From a virus, in the IMG/VR virus record IMGVR_UViG_3300020176_000011, positions 16,085 through 80,084 of that record: a DNA stretch of 64,000 nucleotides, one strand, 5' to 3'. The notes below the pieces were generated by a model. It did not search any database. It saw nothing but the letters and a program-made list of their open reading frames with translations, and was not told where the DNA came from. Below are positions 8,701-16,800 of this stretch, piece by piece. How positions within the stretch are numbered: position 1 is the stretch's first letter; every line of letters begins with the position of its first letter. Made by a program: the position numbers and the translations under genes.

Positions 8701-11477
8701 GGTACGCTGTTGATGTCGTAGTTGTTAGTGACCGCCCGGATAGCAACCAGTACAGCACGAGCAGCAGTGCCGCCGTTATCGACCGCATTCATCACTCCTG
8801 TGTATTCGAACCGCTCTTCCGTCGTCTCGACCGTGCGCAGCGTCACACCAGTCGACGGATTACGGAACTTCACTTCGTAATGGGAGAAGTTGGCCGGGCT
8901 GCTTCGATCCCAGATCAGGGTCATGTCCTGACCCAGCCACGCTCCACCTTCGAAACGGATGTTCGAGACGTCGGCCACGCCGCTCGGGTTTGCTACGGCC
9001 GGATCGGTGAGATCGACGCGATAGCCAACGACCGGGCTCTTGTCTCCGTTCATGCCCGTGGCACGGACCCAGAATGAATAGGCACCGACCGGCTGGTTGA
9101 CCAGCTGGAACTCGGTTGCGCCACTGCTGCTCAGCTGCTGCGGAACTCCACCGTTGAAGGACATCTCCAAGGTGTAAGCCTTGATCAGCTGGTTGTTCAC
9201 TCGATCCCACTGCACATCCAGATCGACCACGTCGTCGTGATAGGTCGGAATGACACGAAGATTGGTCGGAGACGAAACAGTCCGCAGCTGAAGGTTGCTG
9301 TACTCAATGACACCTTCAGCCTTCAGATTGTCGATCTGATACCACTTGTTGCGGTTGATCTCGATGGCCTCGACGCTGATCTCGTCGGGATTATCCTGCG
9401 ATGTCTCCACGTTGAGAATGCGGAACGGCTTCGGCAGACCGATGCCGAGGCTGTTGTACTGCTCCAGAGAGAAGGCCGCCTTCTCGGGAAGAGCAGGCAA
9501 CGGCTCATTGAAGTTGAGAGTGTAGACGTCACCAGTCGTGCCGCTGACCACCGTGCGGTTGATCATCAGGAACTTGAACGTCGAGTTGTCGGGATACGCC
9601 GGGTTCGGGATCGAGAAGCGGGCGGTGTAGACGATGCCCGCTTCCAGATAGACCGGATCGCGCAACGTCGCACTGCGCCTGTCAGTCGACACATCCTTGA
9701 GACGACCGCTGAGGCCGTAGCCGAGATCGGGGTCGGCGAGCAGCGCAACGTCGAACGGCTGCAGGTACTGGCCCAGTCGCGGCAGCTTGAACTTGACGAC
9801 CAGGTTCTCGGTCGTGGCCGTGATCAGGCGATACATCGCACGACGCATTGCCTCCTGCGCATTGTTCGCGCCAACCGCAATGATGTCCGTCGAGATGGTG
9901 CCATACTCGGAGATATGTTCCGGAATAGTCAGCGTCCGGAAGTCCGTCGTGTAGAGCAGATCCTCGTTCGTGAACGACACCGTGATGTAGTTGTACCGGG
10001 TCGACACGTCAGTATAGCTGTACTCGAACGTTCCGTTGACCGTGTTCTCGGGAACGATCAAGTGAGTGGCAGGATCATCCTTGTCGACGCGCAGGTACGC
10101 GGTGCCATTACCGTCATCGAGCAAGACGCCGTTGAAGCTACCAGCAATGTAGCGAGCCATGTCCATGGCAGGACGCGGTTCGCTGATCACCGTGTTGAGC
10201 GTGTAGCGCGGCTGAGTTCCACCCTTGCCATCCGGCACCATGGTGTCGCACCACTTCGCGACCTCATAGCAATCGAACTTGTCCATCGTCATCGGATTGA
10301 ACGAGCTGAGGCCCCAGTCATCGTTCGTCACGACTTCGTACAGACACCACACCGGGTTGTTGGTGTAGGCGATCTTGAAGGTACCGTCCCAAGTGCCGCT
10401 GTAGGTTCGAGCTTCCGGATCGTAGTTCACCGGGACGCGCACCATCATACAGTCGTAGATGCCCGAGAAATCGGGCAGCGACGAGAACTGATCGGTGGCT
10501 TGAGCTGTGGCATGCACGAAAGCCAGATCGTCCAGACGGAGAGCGGCCGAGGTGATTTCCTGGAAGCTCTCCAGGTTGATGATCGCCTTGTTGACCTGAT
10601 CGCCGTTGGTGTACTCGGTGTCCGACAGCATCGTGACGCGGATCACATACGGCACATTCGACGGCTGCACCGGCACTCGATAGACCTTGGACGCCTGCTG
10701 CTGTGTCTTGCCGTAGAACTGGATCGTGTCGACGATGCCCGGCGAGGACGGAGCCGGTTCGTCAATAGAACCGCCGCCGATCTTTCGGGTCATCAACGTA
10801 CCCGCCGAATTCCGATAGAACGCAGGAACGTAGGCCGAGTCCGGCTGGTCCGACCGCTTGATCTCAACCTTCACGTCAGCGGAATGATTGTAATTGCCGC
10901 TCTTGTTCTGGCTGTACAGCTGCGAGATGATGAAGCGGAACTGCAGGAAGTTGACGTAGGGATTGTTCGTCCGACGCCATCCCTTGTCCGTCCACAACCA
11001 ATAGCCGTTTGCCCGAGTCGTACCAGCGTTGGCGACATAGTAGACTTCGCCAATGAAGTTGCCTTGGGTCGGCAGATCGTCGACATGAACAACGTTCGCA
11101 CTGACAGTACCCTGTCGAACAACCGGCAGGTTCTTCGACAGGTTGACGTTCACCTGATGCGAAATAGCAGCGCCGGTCTGCGACAGCACGACGGTGTTGT
11201 TGATACCGTCGCCATCATAGAGATCGAGATTGAAGTTGTTGAAGTTCGGAACACCGTCCGGAGACATGAGCGGAGTGTCGCCGACATAGAAGTTCTTGGC
11301 ACTCTTGTCCTTGAGGCCCTTGAAACGTCCCTGGCCCAAGCCCAGCACGAACTCAAGATGGTCCGTCGACCGGATGTTGTCCGGCGTGTTGGTGATCTGC
11401 TGCTGCTGGTACTGCTGCTGTTGCTGGGGTTCACCACCACCAAAGCCGCGTCCAGAGATTTTCGGGAGCTTTTTCAC
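5799..11477 (-). CDS. Tail tip / host-specificity protein, lambda gpJ-like
   Basis: At 1892 residues this is the largest gene. The N-terminus is basic with a Gln-rich stretch (about residues 18-28), followed by the LGLGQGRFKGLKDKSAKNF region typical of gpJ-type tail tip proteins. The middle contains several fibronectin type III-like repeats (for example around 760-1300). The last third has ITAGTITADRITIGG-type repeats that usually form a beta-helical stalk. The start is GTG 11477, overlapping the gpI-like stop. The protein ends abruptly at TDIYAYW, without the complete terminal beta-sandwich often seen, and the next small gene may supply it. It should sit at the tail tip and contact the host. 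Confidence 0.9.
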   Translation of the reverse strand: MKKLPKISGRGFGGGEPQQQQQYQQQQITNTPDNIRSTDHLEFVLGLGQGRFKGLKDKSAKNFYVGDTPLMSPDGVPNFNNFNLDLYDGDGINNTVVLSQTGAAISHQVNVNLSKNLPVVRQGTVSANVVHVDDLPTQGNFIGEVYYVANAGTTRANGYWLWTDKGWRRTNNPYVNFLQFRFIISQLYSQNKSGNYNHSADVKVEIKRSDQPDSAYVPAFYRNSAGTLMTRKIGGGSIDEPAPSSPGIVDTIQFYGKTQQQASKVYRVPVQPSNVPYVIRVTMLSDTEYTNGDQVNKAIINLESFQEITSAALRLDDLAFVHATAQATDQFSSLPDFSGIYDCMMVRVPVNYDPEARTYSGTWDGTFKIAYTNNPVWCLYEVVTNDDWGLSSFNPMTMDKFDCYEVAKWCDTMVPDGKGGTQPRYTLNTVISEPRPAMDMARYIAGSFNGVLLDDGNGTAYLRVDKDDPATHLIVPENTVNGTFEYSYTDVSTRYNYITVSFTNEDLLYTTDFRTLTIPEHISEYGTISTDIIAVGANNAQEAMRRAMYRLITATTENLVVKFKLPRLGQYLQPFDVALLADPDLGYGLSGRLKDVSTDRRSATLRDPVYLEAGIVYTARFSIPNPAYPDNSTFKFLMINRTVVSGTTGDVYTLNFNEPLPALPEKAAFSLEQYNSLGIGLPKPFRILNVETSQDNPDEISVEAIEINRNKWYQIDNLKAEGVIEYSNLQLRTVSSPTNLRVIPTYHDDVVDLDVQWDRVNNQLIKAYTLEMSFNGGVPQQLSSSGATEFQLVNQPVGAYSFWVRATGMNGDKSPVVGYRVDLTDPAVANPSGVADVSNIRFEGGAWLGQDMTLIWDRSSPANFSHYEVKFRNPSTGVTLRTVETTEERFEYTGVMNAVDNGGTAARAVLVAIRAVTNNYDINSVPQASPGVSFLAHNPAPAAPRRVVPTWVEGGLRLEFDTPTDADWLNTHVWVDTDHSWTSLDTPTYILSGNPILVPELDRSKNYFIHLAHNDQFGRNLIPSEEIAIISGVPNAPTNPNISAVRKKIGDVSAKTVITATWTPSTTPELTDHYVVQIRTGPSADWKDYVTKEVMLTDIRYSAPMSDAYQMRVKAVSRASIDSDWSSIVNCNFTDDTTGPGDPTGLVVKGGYESLYFDWKNPLDEDFAGVEIYVGLTSTRPASPTDTGNKNSYVMTGLPLSAQRWFWLRAYDYSGNFGNYVGPVNGIAVPLPTLDTVPGAPAQITGLSLSSAAAIMPDGTTQTTLSATWTAAPEADFLRYDIEIREATGNSSQFQSDTNVFKWIVKPNTTYYVKVRAADIALQKGLFSTEANHTTAKDTVAPGSVSGFTVLAGFENLWLNWTNPTDADLAYVEVWEATVNDRSLATLIGKPTGTSFIKQGLAGGSTRYYWLRAVDTSANTSGYFPVSSTAGTSGTTLNINSGTQIANGVITTAHITVNTLNGDRIQTNTLDAGKITAGSILAGTILVGSGGPTLSTILSNAALGASDPGTRINAGSTQIDPGKILISGGVSLANWRNGTDATKIEGGSIAANTISANKITLGARGIDIQGIEVQAIPTTNIMSWTAGNITYVNDAGTATTVAVTGGSNTWSSGVVYLCWNKGVGNLDLTTNINDAYSPNTIIIATYRGGSDLVVNYGRTIVDGSDIVTGTITGDRLWAGEVISLTAQIKDAIITNAKVADLSVGKLTSGTIGAQTITLVDSKFVIDGTLQRMTIKDALGGTRVQLGALSGGGYGIRVSDAAGTTIMDAGGVNGAMITAATITDAQIATGTITSAKIASLDAAKITTGTMDAARITAGTITADRITIGGVTTDRIDPGAVTNAGSYYSTSDIYDGTPGTTIATVTMTTQGGIVNITGYLQFAYTVYTDIYAYW

Positions 11478-12181
11478 GGGTAACTCTCAGACGGAACGTT
11501 GGCGGCGGAACCGTCCTCGGGAATATCCGGGTCGGTGGTGACGACGACAGGAGTCAAGGCAGTGTCGACACCATCGGTGGAGTCGATGTTGAACGAGAGG
11601 TAGTGACCGGAGATCTTGTTCTGACCGAACGCGATGTTGACACGGGTGCCAGACTTCACGGTATTCTTGGGAGAGCCAAGGTATCGCGAGGAACTCGGGT
11701 CCGCAGTCGTCGTGAACGTCGTGTCCTGATTGGCCGTGTTGTCCGGTGCGGGTGCTGCGATCAGCGATAGTAAGCCGCCCAAGATTAGGGCCGCTCCCAT
11801 TCCGTAGAGCATACCGGCCATCTGCGTAGCGATCAGCGAGGCACCGGCCGCCGCGCCGAAGCCAGTCCACCACGTCACAGCGATGATCAGGATGCCGACG
11901 ACGATCATCAGGATCGACATCAGGCCGCCCTTGCCGCCGCCACCCAAGATGGACGGAACGAGATGCACCTCGACGTCGTCCTCACGGATCTTGAGCAGAT
12001 CGTCCGGAGTGCGCGCGTTCGTGCCGCTGTAAACGATGCGGTCCTGGCCCGGAATCGGTCGGAGAACATGCTTCATCTGATTGCTGAATGCCTTGATGGC
12101 TTCAGCAACCGTCTCGACGGCGAACGACAACGGCCCCGGAACGAGGTGCGCTTGCGGTCCATGGAGATGAATGGTGATCAT
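11474..12181 (-). CDS. Tail tip assembly protein, lambda gpI-like
   Basis: ATG 12181 overlaps the JAMM-gene stop (ATGA) and gives 235 residues. The N-terminal half, with LKIREDDVEVHLVPSILGG, is the ubiquitin-like region characteristic of gpI. Two hydrophobic segments follow (about 100-125 and 135-160), as in lambda gpI. The C-terminal region is a polar beta-rich segment. The order L, K, I, J is conserved here, which strengthens the assignment. gpI acts with gpK, gpL and gpJ in building the tail tip. Confidence 0.85.
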   Translation of the reverse strand: MITIHLHGPQAHLVPGPLSFAVETVAEAIKAFSNQMKHVLRPIPGQDRIVYSGTNARTPDDLLKIREDDVEVHLVPSILGGGGKGGLMSILMIVVGILIIAVTWWTGFGAAAGASLIATQMAGMLYGMGAALILGGLLSLIAAPAPDNTANQDTTFTTTADPSSSRYLGSPKNTVKSGTRVNIAFGQNKISGHYLSFNIDSTDGVDTALTPVVVTTDPDIPEDGSAANVPSESYP

Positions 12182-12498
12182 ATGTCTTCGACAACCCGTT
12201 TGCCGTCGAGCTTGTAGCACTTCACACCGTCACTGCCAACGATGTAATGCTTCAGATGAGGCCAGTTCTGGAAGCAGACGTAGTCGGCACCGCTGGGATA
12301 GGACGTGGTGTCGACGTGCGTGTGCCAGGTTGCAGCCATGGTATCGAGGTGCGTGATGATGTCCTGTGCATCAATGTCGAAAGCTGCTTCAGGTCGAGGA
12401 CTTTGGTTCTTCACCTCGACTATCGTCCCGTCCTTCAGGATGAACCCGCACCGCTCCTCTGGCCCCTGCCTCTTCTCCGTGAGTTCGCTGATATTCAT
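12178..12498 (-). CDS. JAMM/MPN-domain peptidase, gpK N-terminal-half homologue
   Basis: This 106-residue protein has the metal-binding JAMM signature: Glu near residues 14-15 in PEERCGF, HxH at 59-61, and SxxD at 69-72. In lambda gpK such a domain (Mov34/MPN/PAD-1) is fused in front of an NlpC/P60 domain. Here it is a separate gene that follows the NlpC gene. ATG 12498 is preferred because AGAGGAT precedes it; this start lies inside the NlpC gene, giving about 110 bp of overlap. It is probably a zinc isopeptidase-like assembly factor or peptidase at the tail tip. Confidence 0.82.
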   Translation of the reverse strand: MNISELTEKRQGPEERCGFILKDGTIVEVKNQSPRPEAAFDIDAQDIITHLDTMAATWHTHVDTTSYPSGADYVCFQNWPHLKHYIVGSDGVKCYKLDGKRVVEDI

Positions 12499-12967
12499 TG
12501 TAGATCCTCTTGAAATGCGGCGGCAGCAGGGTACCAATATCAACCTTCTCTTCGTATTGCTTCAGGTTTTCGACTACCTGCGGATGACGAAGTGTCGCGA
12601 CCGTGTACTTCTTCCAGATACCCTTGTAGGGCTCGGTGATCGACAGACGTCCCTGGGGATGATGGAAGATCTCATTGCCACCGACATAGACCGCTGCGTG
12701 CGTCGCGACCGACGACTGGATGCTGATGAGGAAGCCGTCGCCTACTTTTAGGTCATGCATCGGCACATCATCGAGAAGGCGGAATCCTTCTCGATGAAAA
12801 TTCTGCATGTATAGATCGACACCGACCTCGCCATGGTCAACCGGCCGGATGTAGTTGGGCAGAATGATCCCACCCACATCCCGGTACCAATCCTGCATCG
12901 CGGTGTAGCAGTCGGCCGTCTCCCACTTATAGGGACGGCCCTCCAGATGGGCGTGACGCGATTTCAT
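12389..12967 (-). CDS. NlpC/P60 cysteine peptidase, gpK C-terminal-half homologue
   Basis: The 192-residue product has the NlpC/P60 pattern: catalytic Cys20 in ETADCYTAMQDWY, His90 in ATHAAVYVG, and a further His102/103 in IFHHP. Such domains cleave peptidoglycan peptides and occur in lambda gpK and other tail tips. The last 36 residues are encoded where the JAMM gene overlaps in another frame; they are polar and low-complexity, so the functional domain probably ends near residue 155. Whether a frameshift joins the two proteins is an open question. Confidence 0.85.
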   Translation of the reverse strand: MKSRHAHLEGRPYKWETADCYTAMQDWYRDVGGIILPNYIRPVDHGEVGVDLYMQNFHREGFRLLDDVPMHDLKVGDGFLISIQSSVATHAAVYVGGNEIFHHPQGRLSITEPYKGIWKKYTVATLRHPQVVENLKQYEEKVDIGTLLPPHFKRIYNEYQRTHGEEAGARGAVRVHPEGRDDSRGEEPKSST

Positions 12968-13452
12968 TGCAGGGACACCGTGGGGAAGTCGGGCGGAACG
13001 TACTGACGACGTGGCATGGTGAAGTTGGGTCCGTCAAGCAAATTACGCAGCTCGACGGTCAGCGTGCCTCGCAGGAACGAGGTGACGCGACCAATGTACC
13101 ACGTCTTCTGTTCGAAGATCGGCAGATCGGCGTCGAGGTTTGCCTTGAGGATTCGCTTCCGCTTCACGATGGATTTCTCCAGGATGCGGGTGACCACGAA
13201 CGAGGCAAAGACGTTCTCGGGATTGAAGATCGTCAGCGGAGGACGCGACACTTCTTCATCCGAACTCTGCTTCTCGGCACCGAGAAGAATCGGAGTGGCG
13301 TCGTAGCTGTGGCCCTGCCAGGTCACGTTCATGGTCGACGAGAGGTAGATGGTCCCTTGGTTCTTTCGCAGGACCACTTCCCACAGATCGACTTGAGCGT
13401 CGGCCGTGAGTAGCTGGGCGTCTTTCAGATGCTCAATAGGAACAGTGGTCAC
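12964..13452 (-). CDS. Minor tail protein, lambda gpL-like
   Basis: A 162-residue protein starting at GTG 13452. The pattern VDLWEVVLRKNQGTIYLSS...TWQGHSYDATPI and the C-terminal PRRQYVPPDFP resemble gpL-family minor tail proteins. It lies between gpM-like and gpK-like genes, as expected. Lambda gpL is longer and carries an iron-sulphur cluster on C-terminal cysteines; this protein contains no cysteine at all and ends where that domain would begin. Confidence 0.78.
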   Translation of the reverse strand: MTTVPIEHLKDAQLLTADAQVDLWEVVLRKNQGTIYLSSTMNVTWQGHSYDATPILLGAEKQSSDEEVSRPPLTIFNPENVFASFVVTRILEKSIVKRKRILKANLDADLPIFEQKTWYIGRVTSFLRGTLTVELRNLLDGPNFTMPRRQYVPPDFPTVSLQ

Positions 13453-13835
13453 GATATCACCTCGATCAAGTTGACCTCGAACGGCTTCACCGAACCATTA
13501 CCACCAACGTGCCCATCCGGCCACTTGAAAGGATCGGCAAATCGAACTTCCTTGTTGCCTTCCAGTTCATGTGGATAAATGAACACCTCGTGGGTGCCAT
13601 GGTCCCGGTAGAACTTGTCGAGCAGCAAGAAGTTGATCACCGGCATGGTGATCAAGTCGGCTGTCCCATCCGTGTTCTGGAAGATCTTCATCGACTCGAA
13701 CGACAGGATGAACTTGCGCTGGAACGGACCCGTTGGGCGTGATGCGAACACGTAGCTCTTACCGAGCTGAATGTTCGGAGCAGTCGGCGGATACTCGACG
13801 CGCATACGATGGTAGGGGAAGTTGAAGGTGTCCAT
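13449..13835 (-). CDS. Minor tail protein, lambda gpM-like
   Basis: A 128-residue soluble, beta-rich protein located directly after the tape measure and before the gpL-like gene, the place of gpM in lambda-type tails. It overlaps both neighbours (TAATG at 13835, 4 bases at 13449). The sequence (FPYHRMRVEYPPTAPNIQLG...) is compatible with the gpM/DUF2460-like structural family but carries no catalytic motif. The assignment rests mainly on synteny. Confidence 0.7.
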   Translation of the reverse strand: MDTFNFPYHRMRVEYPPTAPNIQLGKSYVFASRPTGPFQRKFILSFESMKIFQNTDGTADLITMPVINFLLLDKFYRDHGTHEVFIYPHELEGNKEVRFADPFKWPDGHVGGNGSVKPFEVNLIEVIS

Positions 13836-16800
13836 TAGCCACGTCCATTCACAACAGACTTGATCAGTACACGAGTCTGACCACCGCGCACAATGTCGCT
13901 GTTCACGATGGCGATGATGTCCTTCGCACTCGGAGGCGGCGGCTGCTGACCCTGCGGCACGATCCAGACGTTCGTGACGTTCTGCTCACCGTCCTTCTTC
14001 TGCATCCGGTCAGCAGTACGCTGGTCAGCCATTTCGTTGCCGAAGTCGCCCACCGCGCTCATCGGCTCGCTGATCCGGCGGTTACCCAGGCTGTTGATCT
14101 CGTCCAAGGTACGACGACCGATAGCCCGAGCAGCTGCACGACGCAGCACGTACTCACCCGGCATCAGCGTGGCCGGAACCATGTCTCGGTTCTGACCACC
14201 GCCAGCAAACCGCTTGCGACGGACGCTGCCACCCGACTTGTAGGTTTCACCGGTACCCGAGCCGACACCATCGCCAGTCGTGACCGAACCACCGCCCGAC
14301 ATCATCGAGCCGAAGCCCGGCAGCAGGAACCGCATAGCCATCTTGAGGGCCATCATCGCGACCATCTGCACCATCATCTGGAGCAGGGAACGAATGACCG
14401 ACCGCGCCATGTCGCCGAACGCCTGACCGACCGACTTCGTGCCATCGATCAGCGACATGAAGGCATCAGTGAAACCGCTGGAGACGGTGTTCAGCATCTG
14501 AGGCACGCGCTCAGCGATCTGCGTCAGGCCATCCTGGAACAGCTTGTTCTGGATTTCCCAAGCCTTCACACCCGTGCTGAGCTGTTCGAAGAACGTCGGC
14601 TTGGGCTTCGGCTGGGTCTGAGCATCCTGTTCGATCTTCAGCTTCTGAAGAGAGGTAGCCGTGCTATCAATCTGCTGACGGTACTTCTCCATCTCGCCAT
14701 CGGCGCTCTGAAGCTGCTGCTTGATCGCAGCCAAAGCATTGCTGTTCACCGTGTTGCCACCAGCAACACCTTCCAGAGCAGCCTTCTCCTTCGTCAGAGC
14801 AGCGACCAGCTCTTCCGCCTTCTGCAGACCCATCTGCTGATTGACCAGCAGGGTCTGAGCAGCCTCGATCTTCAGCTGACGAACAGCGTTCTCGACGTTC
14901 GCAGCCTTCTCGAACTGATCGACTTCCTTGTAGGCGGTCGTGAAGCTGTTGCGATTGACCGGTGCGTCGTAGGCCTTGACGCTCTGGTCGAACCGGAACT
15001 GGATGTTCTCCGCTTCCTGATTGGCGTTGGCAAACGCCTTCTCGATCTGGCGGAAGTTCTGAGCCAACTTCTTCAGCTCGACTTGGAAGTCAGCGAGCAT
15101 CTGCTTCATCTCGCGGGACAGTTCTTCCTGACCAGCGGACATACCCTTTGCGTCGATGCGATTACGGAAGCCCTTGAGAGCCTCACGACCAGAGGTCGTG
15201 ACAGCATCCATCTGCCCCTGCATCTGCTTGATGATTTCAGGGTCATCCAAGTTCTGACCACTCGCGGTGAAGGACGCGATGATCATACGAATCTGCATGC
15301 TGATCAGCTGCTCGGTCAGCGTCGCGATCTGATCGAAGATCTTTTCGCGCTGCTCCTTGCTCATCGTCCGGCCGAGCATACCCGTCAGCGCACTCATGTT
15401 CGAGTTGATCTGCGCATGAATGCTGTCGATCATCACCTTGGAGGTTTCCAACTCCATACGGATGATGTCCTGCGACGCCTTCTTCCGACGCTCGAACGCC
15501 TCCTCAGCGAACTTCGCACGGTCGGCCTCAAGCTCAGCTTCCTGCTGAACGATCAGATCCTTCTTCTCGTCAGCCTGCTGCGCCGTCTTGAGTGCATCAC
15601 GATCCTTCTGGAACAGCTTCTCCTTCGTCTCGTAATACTTGGCCTGCAGACGCTCCAGCTCCTGGTTCGACTGCTCGATACGGCCAACGTCGCTGTACTG
15701 CTTGGCGCGACGCTTCTCCGTCTCGATCTGAACCTGAATGGTCTTCATCTCGCTCTGGAGACGAGCCTTCTGAACCTTGTCCACTTCCTCGCGCGCAGTG
15801 TTCAAATCACCGGTCACCAGACCAGTGGTTTCGTTCATGCCGCGCTCGATGTTCTTCTTGTAGGCTAGTTCGGCGACACGCTTCTGCTCACCCGACAGCG
15901 TCGAGAGATACTGCTGGAACATACCGTCGATGAAGTTGCGAACCTCATTGACTTCCTTCTGCATCTCATCGGCGATGCCCTTCTTCTCACCGACCGGTGC
16001 GCTCTTCAGCTTGTCGCGCATTTCGGTGATGTGAACTCGAGACGCATTAACCGCATTCTCCATCGTCGAGTAGATGGTCTTCTGCAGTTCGATCAGTTCA
16101 TCACGCTGGCCAGTGGTGCTTTCGAGATCGCGACCCTTCGACCGCTTCTCCAGTTCGTTGGCCGCCCACTCGCGTGCCCGCTTGAGGATCAGGTTGCCAA
16201 GGTTGCGGTTGTCCTCGTTCGTGAACGTATCGCCAGGATTGGCGACGTCCGAATCCTTCAGCTTCTTCAGACGGTCGATAGCGTCCTGAGCCTTTGCAAT
16301 CTGAGCAATGGTCTTATCGAGATCGTTACCGATCATCGAATCCATCAGCGACTTCGTCTCGGGCATCACACCCTTGATGTTGTCGAGAGCGCCACGAGCC
16401 TGGCTGTCCTGAGAACCTTCCTTGAAGCGGTTCATCTGGAACTGACGCGACATCTCGCGACGCACAGCAGCCGGGGTTTTGCTGTCATTCTGGATCAGCG
16501 TGTTGAGGCTGTTCTCGCTCGACAGTTCAGCCGCACGCTTCTCGAACGCTTCACGTTCAGCCTTGAGTGCGCCAATCTTATCGTTCAGCGACAGGGTCTG
16601 CAGACCGCGCGAAGTGCTGCGCAGCTTCTCCAAAGCCGACACGAGTTCATTCACATTCGTGACGGTCTTCGGAAGCTCCAGACCAAGATCAGCAAAGCGC
16701 GTCTTGAGGTTCAGCGTCTCGGTGGCGAGCGCGCCGCTGTTCTCGTTCAAGCTGCTGTACTTCGACAGCAGATCGTTGATGGCCTTGTCGATGGCCATCT

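Noticed and set aside
9237-11483. A 748-codon rightward open frame
   Set aside because: Antisense shadow of the gpJ-like gene, with the same Arg/Val/Asp-rich composition and no start signal.
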